NCBI GenBank assembly: GCA_040143965.1
Contig: JASJQH010006942.1
Coordinates: forward strand, 1 to 34,246
Origin: Basidiobolus ranarum
Lineage: Eukaryota; Basidiobolomycota; Basidiobolomycetes; Basidiobolales
Reading direction: 5' to 3'
Length of the DNA stretch: 34,246 bases
Positions 18,855 to 30,585 of the stretch are shown here, piece after piece; within the stretch, counting starts at the first letter, position 1, and every line of letters starts with the position of its first letter. Position numbers and translations under genes: made by a program. Under the pieces are notes generated by a model. The model had not been told where the DNA came from, made no database searches, and worked only from the letters and a program-made list of their open reading frames with translations.

Positions 18855-19941
18855 ATGTTGAGATCTATGCTCCGTTCGACCGCAAGGCCCTACTTGCCAA
18901 GAGTTATTCCTCAAAGTAATATGGGTATACTGAATGGACGCTTCTCGAGGGAAATAGGTAAGTGTTTGTCAGACTAGAGTGGCCTTGAATGAATTCACTT
19001 CACTTATTTCCACACTTTTCTAAACGACTTTTCCTCTTCTATATATCATCAAGTTTCTCCAAGGGTTCTTACTACCTCTTTATCTATGAATCAGATGGAC
19101 TTACACCGTTCCCGTAACTATACTCAATATCATTTTGATACCAACAAATTCGTCACCAGATTGGAATCAGAGGGGTTTACTAGACAACAATCTGAAGCAA
19201 TCCTAATCTCTTTAGCCGATGTTATCTCCGAAAGGTTTGTTTAGTGTGATAGATAATCATTTTCGAGAGAATTCAAGTAATTAAGAAAGCGTGAATTGTT
19301 ACCAATTTAGTATGCAGAATTTAGTAGATAATATGGTCACCAAAGCAGAGCAAGAGAAGGTAAAGTGAATCAAAGTTTGAAGGATTTATTTCATTGAAAA
19401 TTGAACCCATCTTTCATTACTTTTAGAATATTCACACTTATAAAGTGGATTTCGCACAACTTAAATCCGAGATACAAATGTTAGAAAAGAATGATTTCGC
19501 GGTTATGAAATCTGATAATGAACGTTTATTGGGAGAAATTGAGAAATTAAAGCATAAATTAAGAGATGAAATAGCTAGAACTCAAGCTGGTGTACGTTTA
19601 GATCTTAACCTTGAAAAAGGTAGAATTCGAGACGAGGCTAGCGTACAAGAAGTCAAGATCAAAGAAACCGATACAAAGCTCGAATCAGAGATATCTAATT
19701 TAAGGACTCAAATGGAGACCATCAAATTTCAAATTCTGCAGTATATGATTGGTATTTCCTTCATTCTCTTTCACACGAGGAATTCAGAATTGATACTCAC
19801 GAGCTTGTCTTTTAGGTACAATCACCGGTACTGGAGCGCTGATTCTTGGTAAGTCTTTCAATTTTCCACCAGACAAAGTTTCCGTTTTCTGATTTGAATC
19901 TTCCTTACTTGGCAATAGCTTACATGAGAATGTTCCGTTAG
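18855..19941 (+). CDS. CCDC90/MCUR1-like mitochondrial inner-membrane coiled-coil protein (DUF1640)
   Basis: Six exons (18855-18957, 19054-19234, 19311-19359, 19427-19751, 19816-19848, 19919-19941) give 237 residues. The N-terminus MLRSMLRSTARPYLPRV is a basic, Ser-rich mitochondrial presequence. The conserved family block follows: FDTNKFVTRLESEGFTRQQS and EAILISLADVISESMQNLV. A long coiled coil (LRDEIARTQAGVRLDLNLEK...SNLRTQMETIKFQILQYMI) leads to a C-terminal membrane segment, GTITGTGALILAYMRMFR. In animals the family includes MCUR1, linked to calcium uniporter function and complex assembly; yeast Fmp32 is linked to cytochrome oxidase and proline use. The exact role in this organism cannot be read from sequence. 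The start was chosen for the presequence. Confidence 0.9.
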
Positions 19942-20620
19942 CCAGCGGGCATAGTGTGGGCATGGATTCAGAAGCATGCAATGTAGTATAGATGTTAAAC
20001 CTTCCGATCAAGGAGCAACGTGATCCATTTTAACCTAAGAGTGACGTGACGTGAGCCTGTTCTACAGATTAGCCATCAGTTCATTTCACGATGACCGGTA
20101 AATACTGCAGCAGCAGAAAGCAGACCGTCAATTCGATTGAATTTAATAAAATTTCATATAAAAACGATTCCAAGAAATTCCCGATTCCACGCAGAAATCT
20201 AGCCACCAACCCCTCTCTCCCCTCCCATCAAACCTCTTTCTGCAAATAATCTATAGGGGAATTCCCGGAATCAATGACCTAGATATCCCCACGAGCTCCT
20301 GGGGCATCAGATCTGTCGACTGAGTGTATGTTTTTCAATAGAGATTTCAATATCAATGACTTGCATAAGTGAACCTTAAAAATGCTAAAATACAGTAATC
20401 TCCATCCAGGCGCTCCACCTACATGCGTATCACATAATCCACTCTTCAACCGAATAATCTTCCCGTCATATAAGTAGCTTATGATTTGCATTTGGATATA
20501 AATACAACAGTCACCTCATTTCAAAAATCCATAGATAGACCGCAAAAATTCACCCCCAACTAAGCACCAACACACGTATTCTTTTGAGCGCATCATTGTA
20601 GCAGAATCAATCAACTTGCT
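19942..20620. other. Intergenic upstream of chitosanase, with pyrimidine tract
   Basis: No gene seen. A C/T-rich tract at about 20207-20227 contains two CCCCT pentamers (20210-20214 and 20219-20223), the core of fungal stress-response elements; function is a guess. The TATA box is listed separately. Confidence 0.4.
20497..20502 (+). promoter_or_regulatory. TATA box of chitosanase gene
   Basis: TATAAA in GGATATAAATAC, about 120 bases before the ATG at 20621. Confidence 0.4.
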
Positions 20621-21655
20621 ATGTGTGACAAATTCAAGACGTTCCTCATCTTTCTATCGATTCCTTGTTGTTTTGGACAAGATATAAATCCTTTAGTGAG
20701 CTTTTTGTATTGTCAGAATGAATTCGATATAATACCCAACAATTGTGATCAATTTAAATTTCCAGTAGTATCACAGGCCATTTGCTCCCCGAAGATCCCT
20801 CCCAATCCCTTGAATTTCTCCTCAACATATAGCCCACCTAGCGATAAAAAAAAGATGATGCTTACTTTGACCAACGTGTTTGAGCACGCTTCCAAAATAA
20901 TTAACTACGCCTTTTGTGAGAACATTGGTGACGGGAGAGGATATACTTGTGGTAGCGTTGGTTTCGCTACTGGTACGAGTAACGCTTTAACAGTGATCGA
21001 AGAGTACAAGGCACGTGGGGGGAGGTCAGAGCTATTCAAATACATCCCAGAGTTGCAAAGATTGGCAACTTCAAACGACTGTAGCGTACCACGTGGAGAT
21101 ATCAGTAAATTGAAAGGGTTCCCAGAGATATGGCAGAAAGATTCTTGTCAAATATTATTTCGTATAGTGCAGGACGAGATGGCCGATTATCTATTCTTTT
21201 TACCTTCCATGAAGTTGGCCACTGAAATGGGTATAAAAACCAACTTGGGGAAAGCAATCTTCTATGATACTGCCGTACAACACGGTTGGCAATTCGACGA
21301 TGGAACTAGTTTACTCTCCATCATAAACTTAACGGGTCCCTTGGCTGGACAAAACGAGATCTTGTGGTTGGAGAAATTCTTAACTATAAGAAGAAAGTTA
21401 CTCTGCTGTTATCCCAATAATGTTTGGCCAGCTTCGGCTGATCGTGTATCTGACTTGATGGACCTTTTAAAAGCTGGAAATCTCAACTTGACCGCTCCTC
21501 TCACATTAAGCGCCTATAAGAGTGTCATCACTGGAGAAGAAGATACTGAGAATTTATGTAGCGCTTCCGCACTTCCACCCGTCTCTTCTGCTCTTACAGT
21601 GGCTCCTTCATTGGTGTTAAATGGGGTACTTTCCATACTTTATCTCTTACGTTAG
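20621..21655 (+). CDS. Secreted GH46-type chitosanase, probably GPI-anchored
   Basis: GH46 enzymes cut beta-1,4 bonds in chitosan. The 344-residue intronless product begins with a signal peptide (about MCDKFKTFLIFLSIPCCFGQ) and ends in a hydrophobic tail after a Ser/Ala/Pro stretch, ending LNGVLSILYLLR, the pattern of a GPI-anchor signal. The GH46 core is clear: YAFCENIGDGRGYTCGSVGF, whose Asp104 matches the catalytic Asp of bacterial enzymes, then YIPELQRL, AIFYDTAVQHGW and LKAGNLNLTAPL at the end. The general acid Glu is probably Glu88 in FEHAS, where bacterial enzymes have Glu-Asn. The Asp that closes the family signature is Asn (GTSNAL). Wall attachment suggests remodelling of the fungus's own chitosan-containing wall. 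GH46 is best known from bacteria, so an ancient transfer is possible. Confidence 0.88.
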   Translation: MCDKFKTFLIFLSIPCCFGQDINPLVSFLYCQNEFDIIPNNCDQFKFPVVSQAICSPKIPPNPLNFSSTYSPPSDKKKMMLTLTNVFEHASKIINYAFCENIGDGRGYTCGSVGFATGTSNALTVIEEYKARGGRSELFKYIPELQRLATSNDCSVPRGDISKLKGFPEIWQKDSCQILFRIVQDEMADYLFFLPSMKLATEMGIKTNLGKAIFYDTAVQHGWQFDDGTSLLSIINLTGPLAGQNEILWLEKFLTIRRKLLCCYPNNVWPASADRVSDLMDLLKAGNLNLTAPLTLSAYKSVITGEEDTENLCSASALPPVSSALTVAPSLVLNGVLSILYLLR

Positions 21656-21878
21656 ATTTCTTAGAGATTCATTGATGTATCGATTGCTGATTCTTTCTTG
21701 GTTAGAATGATGATGTATTATTTATTCTATTTTTATGTTTGCTTGCTTGAACTGGATTGGATTTCTTCCTTTTAATGTACTTAATCTCTTGTATTTAGTT
21801 TTGGGAAATACAAAAGAAAAATATATGGAAAAATGGAGAATGTAATGAAAATTGAAGTGTATATTCAGTGGAATAGTG

Positions 21879-23835
21879 TTATACCAAACGTCTGCATGCT
21901 TGATAAAGTTTATAACCATTACCGTTGGTAGTGGTATACTTGAGGTTTATCTCATCTTCTGTAACATCTACGTTGAGGAAAATTGTATCAGAGATCATGT
22001 GTGCATGTCATTAATAAATCTATATTGCTGCTCATACCTTCAAACAAAATATCCGACTCTTTATAGTATTTCAGGAGACCTTTAGCTTCAGGCTTAGTAT
22101 AAGTCTTAACCTCGAAGTTTCTCAATGATGTATTGACAGGAGATCTGCCCTCAGCAAGAGTCATGTTCAAAGCTTTGCTTTGGAATCTAGAGAAGGTTTG
22201 GGAGGTGGCCCCAACAATAGCTCCGTTTGCCTAATGAGCATCCAATATTAGTGAGATATTCATTAGCTTCTCGATAATATTGAACTTACCAAAGTTTTGC
22301 GTTGAGAGAAGAAGTTCAAGAAAGATTTGACGAGCATCAAATGCTGAGCGGGCAAGAGGCGTCCATTAACATCATTGTAATCAGCAAGGGTATAGAAAGC
22401 ATTGATTTCATCGATGGCAATAAGGGTAGGGGTTCTATGTAGTCTTCAATTAGTGAAAGATTAAAAACTATGTGATATCTTGGAATCAACTTTACGTCTC
22501 ATTAAATCTAACTTCATTTAAGAAAGATTCCATGACCTGCTGAGAGACTTGCTGGTCTTTGATACCAACATCCAACAAATCATTCAAGCTAGATCCTTCC
22601 TCGACCTTGTAGTTCTCGATATTAATCGATTTCTTCATTGGAATCTTTGAATCGAACCACAGGTTATATTCACATACTACTACGATACTAGAGTTCAAGG
22701 ACACTTACCTCGGCTAAAATCTTAGAGTTGGTTTCTTTGATTTGTCCAAGAATGGAGGAAGTCAAAGAGGGTTGAGAGAATTTCCCATCTTCAATCTTGG
22801 CAAAAGGTTTGCTTCCGTTAACCCATTCAGTAGCTAAATATTCATATTAGGATACGAACTTGGCTTTCGAAAAAAAATATCAAAGCCCACCTGCAGGAAC
22901 ATAAATTACAATCCATCCAGAATTGATGCTACGGGCAACAGCTTGGAGCAAGAGAGCACTCTTTCCTACACCTCTCTCACCGGCTAAAAAATCAAACTAA
23001 ATAAATGGCACTTTGATATACTGTGAGTTAACATGACAACACGTACAGATGACAATAGGTTGACCAGGTTGTTTGGCAGACTCATCAAGAAGAGAGAACA
23101 ATTCTTTGGTTTCCTTACGATAGAGCAATGCTTGACGGCTGGAATACTCGAACTAGCAGTGATTCAAGTTAATATAAAATGCAAGGCTTTATTGCTGCAT
23201 AGCTGGCCTACCTCGTCTTTGATGTAGGTTGGATAACCAATAGTATTGAGTTTCTCGACAACATCCTCAGGTAAGGCGAAAACTTTGCCAATATGCTTAT
23301 CAAGAGCTTCACTCTGTTGTAAAGGAAAAGTTCATACTCAGTTAATACCCTAGGAAAAAGAGAGAAGTAATATTTCTTACTGGGAGTTCCTTTAAGTTGA
23401 CTTCTTTAGAAGGCTTGTAATAAAGTTCGTTACGTTTACCAGTGGAGGAGGAAACTGTTTCTTTCTATAAAGCAAAATATTTCATGTACTTAGTAAAAAC
23501 TACCCCAATTTAAACTGGAATAGTTGTATTAACGTTACCTCCCCGACAGGTCCTTTTCCCTTCTTGGTAAAGCTAGAGGCCTTTTTCTTTGCAGGAGCAG
23601 CGACTATAAGAAGACAAATTTCGACGAAAAAAGTTAAAAAAAAGCACTTAATAAGAGTGCTGTATAGAAACTTTTACGAACTTCTCTTTGCGGAGACAAC
23701 GGCGGTGGCTGTAACATAAGTGGCATTGTTCATGCTAGGCAAAAGACGAGGGATCTGGACTCTAGGAGTCAATAAACCAGCTATTTGCTTAGTAGAAACT
23801 GAGTTTCGTGCGACTAGACGAAAAGTAGAAGCCAT
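21879..23835 (-). CDS. RSM23: Mitochondrial small ribosomal subunit protein mS29 (DAP3/Rsm23)
   Basis: The only GTP-binding protein of the mitoribosomal small subunit. Eleven exons on the minus strand (23835-23682, 23603-23539, 23464-23381, 23313-23212, 23152-23047, 22983-22891, 22833-22709, 22644-22496, 22434-22290, 22230-22038, 21958-21879) give 431 residues in one frame. The start [20 protein letters not shown] is a mitochondrial presequence. Downstream come [15 protein letters not shown], the Walker A loop [14 protein letters not shown], the Walker B strand [28 protein letters not shown], and the C-terminal [14 protein letters not shown] typical of mS29. The acceptor of exon 8 (22644) is chosen so that the frame passes from ...ILAE to IPMKKS; other AG sites lie nearby. 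It is divergent from the phosphatase gene, about 410 bases apart. Confidence 0.93.
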
Positions 23836-24246
23836 ATCGATAAAAAGGTAACCAGTAAACTCGAACGATTTGGTGTATGCAGTTGTCGAGTCAACACAAA
23901 AAGGTTTCTGCAAATTCAAAAATTTTGCAGAATTTCATTAATTGATTTTCAAAGTAGCATTCAAGCGGGGAGACTGGGGGATACCCTCGATTTACTTAAT
24001 CTAGTCCCCTTTTCTGGGAATTTTGTCAGTGAATGGGGTTTAGGTGTAAAAAGCACTGGATCAACATTCAACTTTTGTGATTCAACATTAACTTCATAAA
24101 TTATGCATCATGAAATATAAATGTTTCTTAAATACTGGTTTTAAATTTAATCTTGAAATAATGCCTAGAGCTTCAAGGAGTAAAGGAGATCAATTCGTAA
24201 GAATATATAGCCTTTTCCTAGAGTACGGGTTCTTCACATATTGAGC
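23836..24246. promoter_or_regulatory. Divergent promoter region of mS29 and PDP-type phosphatase
   Basis: About 410 bases between two divergent mitochondrial genes. I see no gene and no clear TATA or CCAAT pair; shared control is possible but not evident. Confidence 0.3.
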
Positions 24247-25769
24247 ATGATACGTTCAACGTTTTCTGGTGCTTTAAAGCAAGTTAAACCTGCGTTAACG
24301 TCGAATGAGCGTATCTGTTTTACACATCATTTACAGCAACGTTCTATAAGTAGCACTCGTGGTGCCTTGAATACTCAAAGCCACTGGTTAAAATATGCCT
24401 TAGGAGGGGGTTTGGCTGGAGGTTTTGGAACATACACCTATCTAAAGTACACTTCGCCTAATAAAAAAGTGGTTTTTATAAAAGATGAGTCTACTACGAT
24501 TAGTCAACTTGGTAACGATTCAACATCAACCGGTCTGCTATCCAAAGCTTCAATCAATAGTAGATTGCGTAACAATGAAACGGCCTTCAGCTTTCCAGGA
24601 AAGAAAATCGTCTCAAAAATTGAAATAAACCAACTGGCATCCAACGACCCTATCGAAGACCATCATAGTGAAATTATTACTGATGATCAACGATTCTTTC
24701 TTTTGGGAGTGTTTGATGGACATTCTGGGCCTCAATGTTCTAATCGTTTATCAAGAGAGTTGCTTCCTCGCTTGAAAGATTCTTTGACACCACTATTACG
24801 CGCTAACTCTTCGGAGGAGAAGATTCGAGAGATGCTGGAAAGTACAATGGTTAATATGGATGAGGAGATTGTCAAAGGTGCTCTAGAGAAAATGATTCAA
24901 GACCCCGAAAAAGCTGTCCAGAGATATCTACCTGAAGCTCTATCTGGTTCATGCGCTTTGGTGGCTTGCTTAGATTCAGATAGTGGTGATATATATGTGG
25001 CTTGTACTGGTGATAGTCGGGCTTTATTAGGGAGAAAGAGGTCGGATGGAACCTTTGAGGCTGTACCATTGAGTATCGATCAAACCGCTAAAAATGAATC
25101 AGAGAAGAAGCGGATATTAAGCGAGCACCCAGGTGAAGAAGAGACAGTGTTGGTCAGAAATCGTGTTTTGGGCTCATTGGGTAAACTGTTTATTCTTTGG
25201 CTATTCTTAGTATATGACAAATTTTAACATCAATTTACCTCTATCTTAGCACCTACTCGGGCGTTTGGTAAATATAGGGCATGTCATGATGTTACGTTCA
25301 ATTCATCAGCTAATCCAGAGATTTATATATAGGTGACTCTCGGTACAAATGGGATGCTAAGGTTCAACTTTTAATTCAAAGTACATTAATTCCTCAAGTA
25401 CGTCCCCCACCAAGGAATTATCTCAGTCCACCTTATGTAACAGCTAGACCCGAAATAATGCATCATCAAATTACGGAGGAAGACGAATTCTTGGTTTTGG
25501 CTACTGATGGCTTGTGGGATGAACTGAGCAACGAAGAAGTAGTTGGGTTTGTTAGGGAGTATTTGGATCATCATCAAACCCCTTCCAAAGAAGCTCCTGA
25601 GATTACCCAAAAAAGTACCGTTGAGGATTCCAATGCGGCGACACATTTGATTCGAGGTGCTTTAAGCGGAAAAGATGAAAATAGAATAGCTAAATTACTG
25701 ACCATTCCTGCACCTTATTCAAGACGCTTTAGAGATGATATTACAGTCACTGTTGTGTTCTTCAAATAA
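24247..25769 (+). CDS. Mitochondrial PP2C phosphatase, pyruvate dehydrogenase phosphatase type (PDP/Ptc5)
   Basis: These enzymes dephosphorylate and reactivate the pyruvate dehydrogenase complex. Three exons (24247-25180, 25250-25267, 25333-25769) give 462 residues. A basic presequence (MIRSTFSGALKQVKPAL...QQRSISS) is followed by a hydrophobic stretch (LGGGLAGGFGTYTYL) that could anchor it in the inner membrane. Metal-binding PP2C motifs are all present: NDPIEDHH, GVFDGHSG (~154-161), CTGDSRALLG, VLATDGLWDE and RRFRDDITVTVVFF. EDHH and the long spacer before ATDGLWD are PDP features. The middle exon is only 18 bases and encodes the core of LAPTRAFGD, without which this motif is lost. Ptc5 in yeast has this location and substrate; the substrate here is inferred. 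Confidence 0.93.
25250..25267 (+). other. 18-base microexon of the PDP-type phosphatase
   Basis: Between the donor at 25181 and the next exon at 25333, the 18 bases after TATCTTAG (CA CCT ACT CGG GCG TTT G) complete the conserved PP2C motif GSLAPTRAFGD. The phase fits on both sides. Confidence 0.85.
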
Positions 25770-26160
25770 GATACCTCGTTCGTTTCAAAGAGTCTGATGT
25801 TCATAGTTCGATAATACAATGAAGACCACTTTTGGCATCAAACTTTTTTAAATAAAAGTCAATGAATCAGCATTTAAAATCGGTGTTCAGCACATTGCTG
25901 TTACATTAGTAAGCATGTCGTACAGGCTCACTGTTTATCTAAAATATGGATGAATCCAAAGTGGTTTTAGGTTTGTGTTTGTGTTCATTTACAACTGATG
26001 GAGTGGATTGGCCATTGGATACTATTGAAATTTTACAAGGGTGGAAAGGTAGCAATCCAACGCTAATTACTTTCTAGGACATCAGGTGGTTATTTTAGAA
26101 ATCATACACATAAAGTACATATACATATCTATTCAAATCTTAAATGGGTTTCTCGGATTG
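25770..26160. other. Convergent 3' intergenic region
   Basis: Between the converging 3' ends of the phosphatase and CSC1 genes. A 43-codon frame (25946-26077, starting MDESKVVLGLCLC) has no recognisable similarity and I do not call it. Confidence 0.5.
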
Positions 26161-29100
26161 TTACGTACTCAATCCACTGGATACTGAAGATCTACGAGTG
26201 CTATGGGTTGGTATCTGAGGTGAAAGTTCTGGGTGAGAAGCTTCATTTTCAACACCTCCTAATCCACGAAAAGCTCCACCAATTAGGTCCATGATAGAAC
26301 TCCCTGTTCCTCGAATGGTTCCACGTCGACGATATGTAGAGCCGGACTCACTTTCGGAAGTGCTAGGGTCAGAGACATAGACCAAGTGTTGATTGGCCTT
26401 GTCGTAGGTAACATTTGTCTGGACTGTCTTTGCTGTCTCCTCGGCTTCCGATTTTGAAGCATTTTTGCTATATCTTCCCCGATAACAGATAAGTGAGGAT
26501 TCATTGACAGGAAAGAGAGAAGATGTTAGACATTCTTCGTGTTCAAGGACTCCCTCATCCAGGTCGAACCTTTTGGTCTTAGGATTAATTGGGAGCCATA
26601 TCCTTCCTGGTAAAGCTCGAATAAAATCGGGATGAATGTAAGTGTCAAACATACTAGTTTCATCTTGATATACTTCACGACTAGGATGAATAGGGTTCGG
26701 TGCCACTTGATCAGAATCAGGAAGTATATTTGCGGTATTAGCAAATGGATTGAAAAAGAGAGTAAGAAGAGGATTGGAGAAGATTTGGTTTTGAAGTTTT
26801 TGAAATCGATGTTTCGAAGGCGAAGGTCGTTGTAAATCTGTCGAATTCTTACCACCTTCTATCCCCAAATATGAGTGACTCGAGATTGGCTGAGCTCTGC
26901 GCAGGGGACCTAGAGTTGGACTTGGCGTAGCTGAGGTTTGTGGAGTTTTCTGAATTTCAGCGTCTGAATGGGCCTTGAGAGTGGGCGAAGTTACAATAAG
27001 TGAGGGGCTATCAGTGATAGACGGCACTACCTCCTCATTCAATCTTGTTTCCCTAGGGGAATTAGTTTGAATCTCTGGCAGAATAATCTCTGGGTTCTCG
27101 CGGTAAATGGTGCTTTTGGACCACAGTTGTGAGTTCTCTGTACATTCGCTCTGCGATGGATTGTGTAGGGCCGATTTGGATTGGTCGCCCAAACTCAAAG
27201 AGTTTGGCTGATCCTTTAAAGAGTCAAGTGGGCAATACTTCATTAATCCTCGGAAGGTCTGACGATGGTAGATTTTGAAATAAAATGTTCCTCCCAAAAG
27301 TGGTAACAATGCAAGACTAGCAGTAACAGCATTCTTCAGGGCTAGTAAACCGATCATAGCAAGTTGAAAGATGATCAAGCCATCAGATACATATCTAAAC
27401 ATATATCTCCAATACTGACCATTGGTTTCATATTGTTTGATGTAAGTATACGCAAATTGGTAACGATAGACGACAATAGCGATTCCATAGTAAATTACCC
27501 CGAATACCAAGATTAGAGGATTGATGATAGAATACGTGATACATATAACGAGTATGAGGATATGCGTCGGTAAGTAATAATAATAGGGGAATGGATAAGG
27601 CTTCTGGCTGTTTTGAAGATCTCGAGGTGTCTTAACGACAAATCTATTTCCAAATAAGTAAGTGTAGAAGAGTGGTACTCCGATTTGCAGTATTTCAAGT
27701 CCATGTGAAGATGTTTGTAAAATCACGTAGTTGATAAAAAAAGCTGCACCCTTTAAGTATGAGAATCATATTAGCGTTCTGTAGTATATTAGTGATAGTA
27801 TTCAAGATGTACCCACCTTCGGCAGGTTTGCTGCCAATACATTTGTTATGTGTGTGGGCGACTGGATGACCTCAATGATCACGTCAATAAATGCAGGACC
27901 CAGAAGAAACACGAAGAGAACGTTGAATATGATGAATCTGTAATATCGGTTGATAGTAGAAATTTCCAATTCGGAATAAGATGAGTAACATTGCTGATAC
28001 GATACCCCTATTGATGATTTTAGCTGTTTAGTCGCATCTCTCAAAAACAAAAAAGTTTACGTCGAGTAAGTACCTAGAAAGATATTAGGCATGGCAACCA
28101 TAAAAGTGGACGTCAAAATAGAGGGAAGCACGGTTTGGATTAGCGATTTGACCCAAGGAGTACTATTTGCCAAATTTGCCAAATATGGAACTCTCTCAGA
28201 TAGTTTTTCATATGAGGCCAGGCTTAGGAAGTAAGTTGAAAGAGATAGCCAGAGAATAGTAAGGGCCCTAAGTGAACATAAAGAGATGGGTGTCAACATA
28301 AATACGATATCGTGTTATAATAGTAACGGAATTATTAGTACCAAATACTAGCGTTTACTATGATTTTACGAATGAACTTCTGTTTGTTACTACGAATGTG
28401 GTTTTCCCATAGAATGTCGCGAGGCTCAGGAGCTAGCTTAGTAATGCATTGATGAGGCTTGGAGCTAGTAATACTTTGAGCACATAGTTGGGCTGCAGAT
28501 TGGTTCTTGAAGGTAATGAAAGCGGTACCCATCGGTTTGTAATAGTGCGCGTTTTCAGCAACCTGCCTTAATTCCGCTATCCGACGATCTAACCGGTTAA
28601 ACTTCTCTAACAGATAATCAATGGTAACCACATTGACTCCAGTCCTGAATATGCCTGTTTTATGGATAGGCTGATATTTATCAAGCAATTGACGATCAAT
28701 CTTGTTTAAAGTCTCCCAAATTGGCATTTGATTGTTTACTGGAAGATGTGGACTCACATCAGCCCCATGGTTCCCTTGAGTATAGCTCGCTAGTATTTGC
28801 CATGCCTTAAGAATCTCCTCAGGTAGACCATCCTCGGTAATATCAGGGTGAAGTGCTTTGATTCCGTGCTTTTTAGTGGCTGATAGTAATTTTCGCAATA
28901 GTTGGATATGGGCTAATTCAAGGTCTCGTAAGATCGCCTCACGTCTTTTGAGTTTTCGGGAGATTTTTGTTGTCAAACGGATCAGTGTGACTGATTCAAC
29001 AGAGCCGAGTCCCAAGTTGCCAAAGTATGTCCTTAGTCTTTCCTCATGTTTCAACGTATCAGGTACATGAGTAACCATAACTGTTCTAGTTTGTATCGAG

Positions 29101-29718
29101 CCTTTCAATGCCTTTTTCTGAATATATTTCATTCGTAATTTAACGTAGTCTTTTGTATTTCTATGGAGGAGATACAAAACTGAAAGGCTGAAAAAATATA
29201 TCAACAACCAATGGATCCATAGCATGTTTGACCCATTAGGGATATTTCCAATAGATACTTTCTCCACATCTATCAAAACTGCCTCCTGAGCAAAGAAATT
29301 GAGTGGCATAAGAATAGCAGCTATCGTTAGCGTGCTAAATAGTAATAGCTGGAACGCCATTTTTAAAAAACGCAAGTAGATAACACAATCTAACCCTACG
29401 TGCGTTAAAAAGAAAGACTCTTTCAGAGATAATACTGTACCTACCCAGACAAAGGGAGTCTTTGGGGGTGGTGGGGACGCATTTCTAAAAAATAGAATAA
29501 AGGTTAGAATGAAATGATACTAGTTAAAGGTCGGGACAATAAAGTACTAACCGTTCCAACCGACACCGGGTACTATAAAGATGTTGAGTGAGGCTCCAAC
29601 GTCTATGAAACTCGAATGCAACAAAACTCGCACAGGAGAGAGCAGTAGTCAAACCAAATTGAGTAGCAATACCAACCAAAGTTGGTGAATAGTTTTTGGC
29701 AGTATCAAGAGTGGCCAT
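26161..29718 (-). CDS. CSC1/OSCA/TMEM63 family mechanosensitive (osmo-gated) cation channel
   Basis: Five exons on the minus strand (29718-29552, 29484-28342, 28267-28074, 28037-27817, 27750-26161) encode 1104 residues. Order of parts: N-terminal membrane segment (LTTALSCASFVAFEF); linker to TPFVWVGTVLSLKE and GLDCVIYLRFLKM; a second and third segment; the cytosolic RRM-like domain (RTVMVTHVP, then GTAFITFKNQSAAQLCAQ and PEPRDILWENH); the DUF221/RSN1 membrane core (LPSILTSTFMVAM, RYYRFIIFNVLFVFLLG, LPKGAAFFINYVILQ, FAYTYIKQYETNGQYWRYMF); and a ~350-residue acidic, Ser-rich cytosolic tail with a Phm7-extension-like piece, YIHPDFIRALPGRIWLPINP. Members open on hyperosmotic or mechanical stress and pass calcium; yeast Csc1 and Rsn1/Phm7 are relatives. 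The donor of exon 2 (TG|GTACTA) was fixed by phase and is the least certain junction. Confidence 0.93.
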
Positions 29719-30585
29719 TTAGATATTAGCATATACAATGTGTGTAACTTCACTAAATATCAAAGAAAAGCCAAGTCCACTAACGAGGAATAATACAAAA
29801 TGTTGGCAGTGTAGTAAATACTAGGACAGGTATGAATACGGTAATGTCAAAGAGAATATGAAGAGTAGATAGAAGAATCAGCGTTTGTTTACAGTACTTA
29901 AGTGCAGGAATGAGAAAATTGGCAAGGCGGTATGTATATGCAAATGTACCTTAACGCATAGAAGGTATGGCTGGCCCCAATGATCGGATATTTATTCTTT
30001 TTATACTTTTAAATAATACTTGCTTATATTGAATCCGTTAGTAAAAAAAGGTTCTGACTGTTATATGATCTAGTTTACTAATATAGAATCTTATTAAATT
30101 TTACTATAAATATGTTGTATGCTTAGTCTATAGGCGCAATCATTGCCTATTAGTATTTAGGCTTTGACTGGCTTAGTCGAAGGCTTAGTAGCGGATTTAT
30201 AAGACATGCCAGGTTGTATTTGGAATAAGTTTTGATCACTGACCTTTCCCTCAGATATTATCAGGACTTTTACTGTTAAAGTTAGTGGTTATCTAGGTGT
30301 CTTGTTATTATATTATATAGACAACTACACAAATAAAGCTTACGTAAGGTGTTTATTCATGCAAATTGAGACTATGACGATTTGTTGTATTCAGCCAAAG
30401 CAGATAAATATAGCACTCATGCGTGACTCATACCTCACTGAATATAATAATAGTAATTCCTACTATGAATATTAATAAATACCAATATATTGCAAGTTGG
30501 GTTTTATAAATTGACAGGAAGAAGTCAAATCAGAATCTTCAGAATATTACACTGCGTCAATGAGGGTGAAAAGGTATTGCTCAAA
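29719..30585. other. Intergenic between CSC1 gene and septin
   Basis: About 870 AT-rich bases, holding the promoter of the minus-strand CSC1 gene and the septin 3' flank. Repeated GGCTTAGT words around 30170-30190 are short and imperfect. No gene or tRNA found by eye. Confidence 0.5.

Noticed and set aside
25946-26077. 43-codon frame MDESKVVLGLCLC... with a possible intron-like donor near its end
   Set aside because: Too short, no recognised family, and lies between two converging 3' ends.
30160-30200. GGCTTAGT words and short stems suggesting a tRNA
   Set aside because: No cloverleaf, no TTCRANNC T-loop, arms do not pair.
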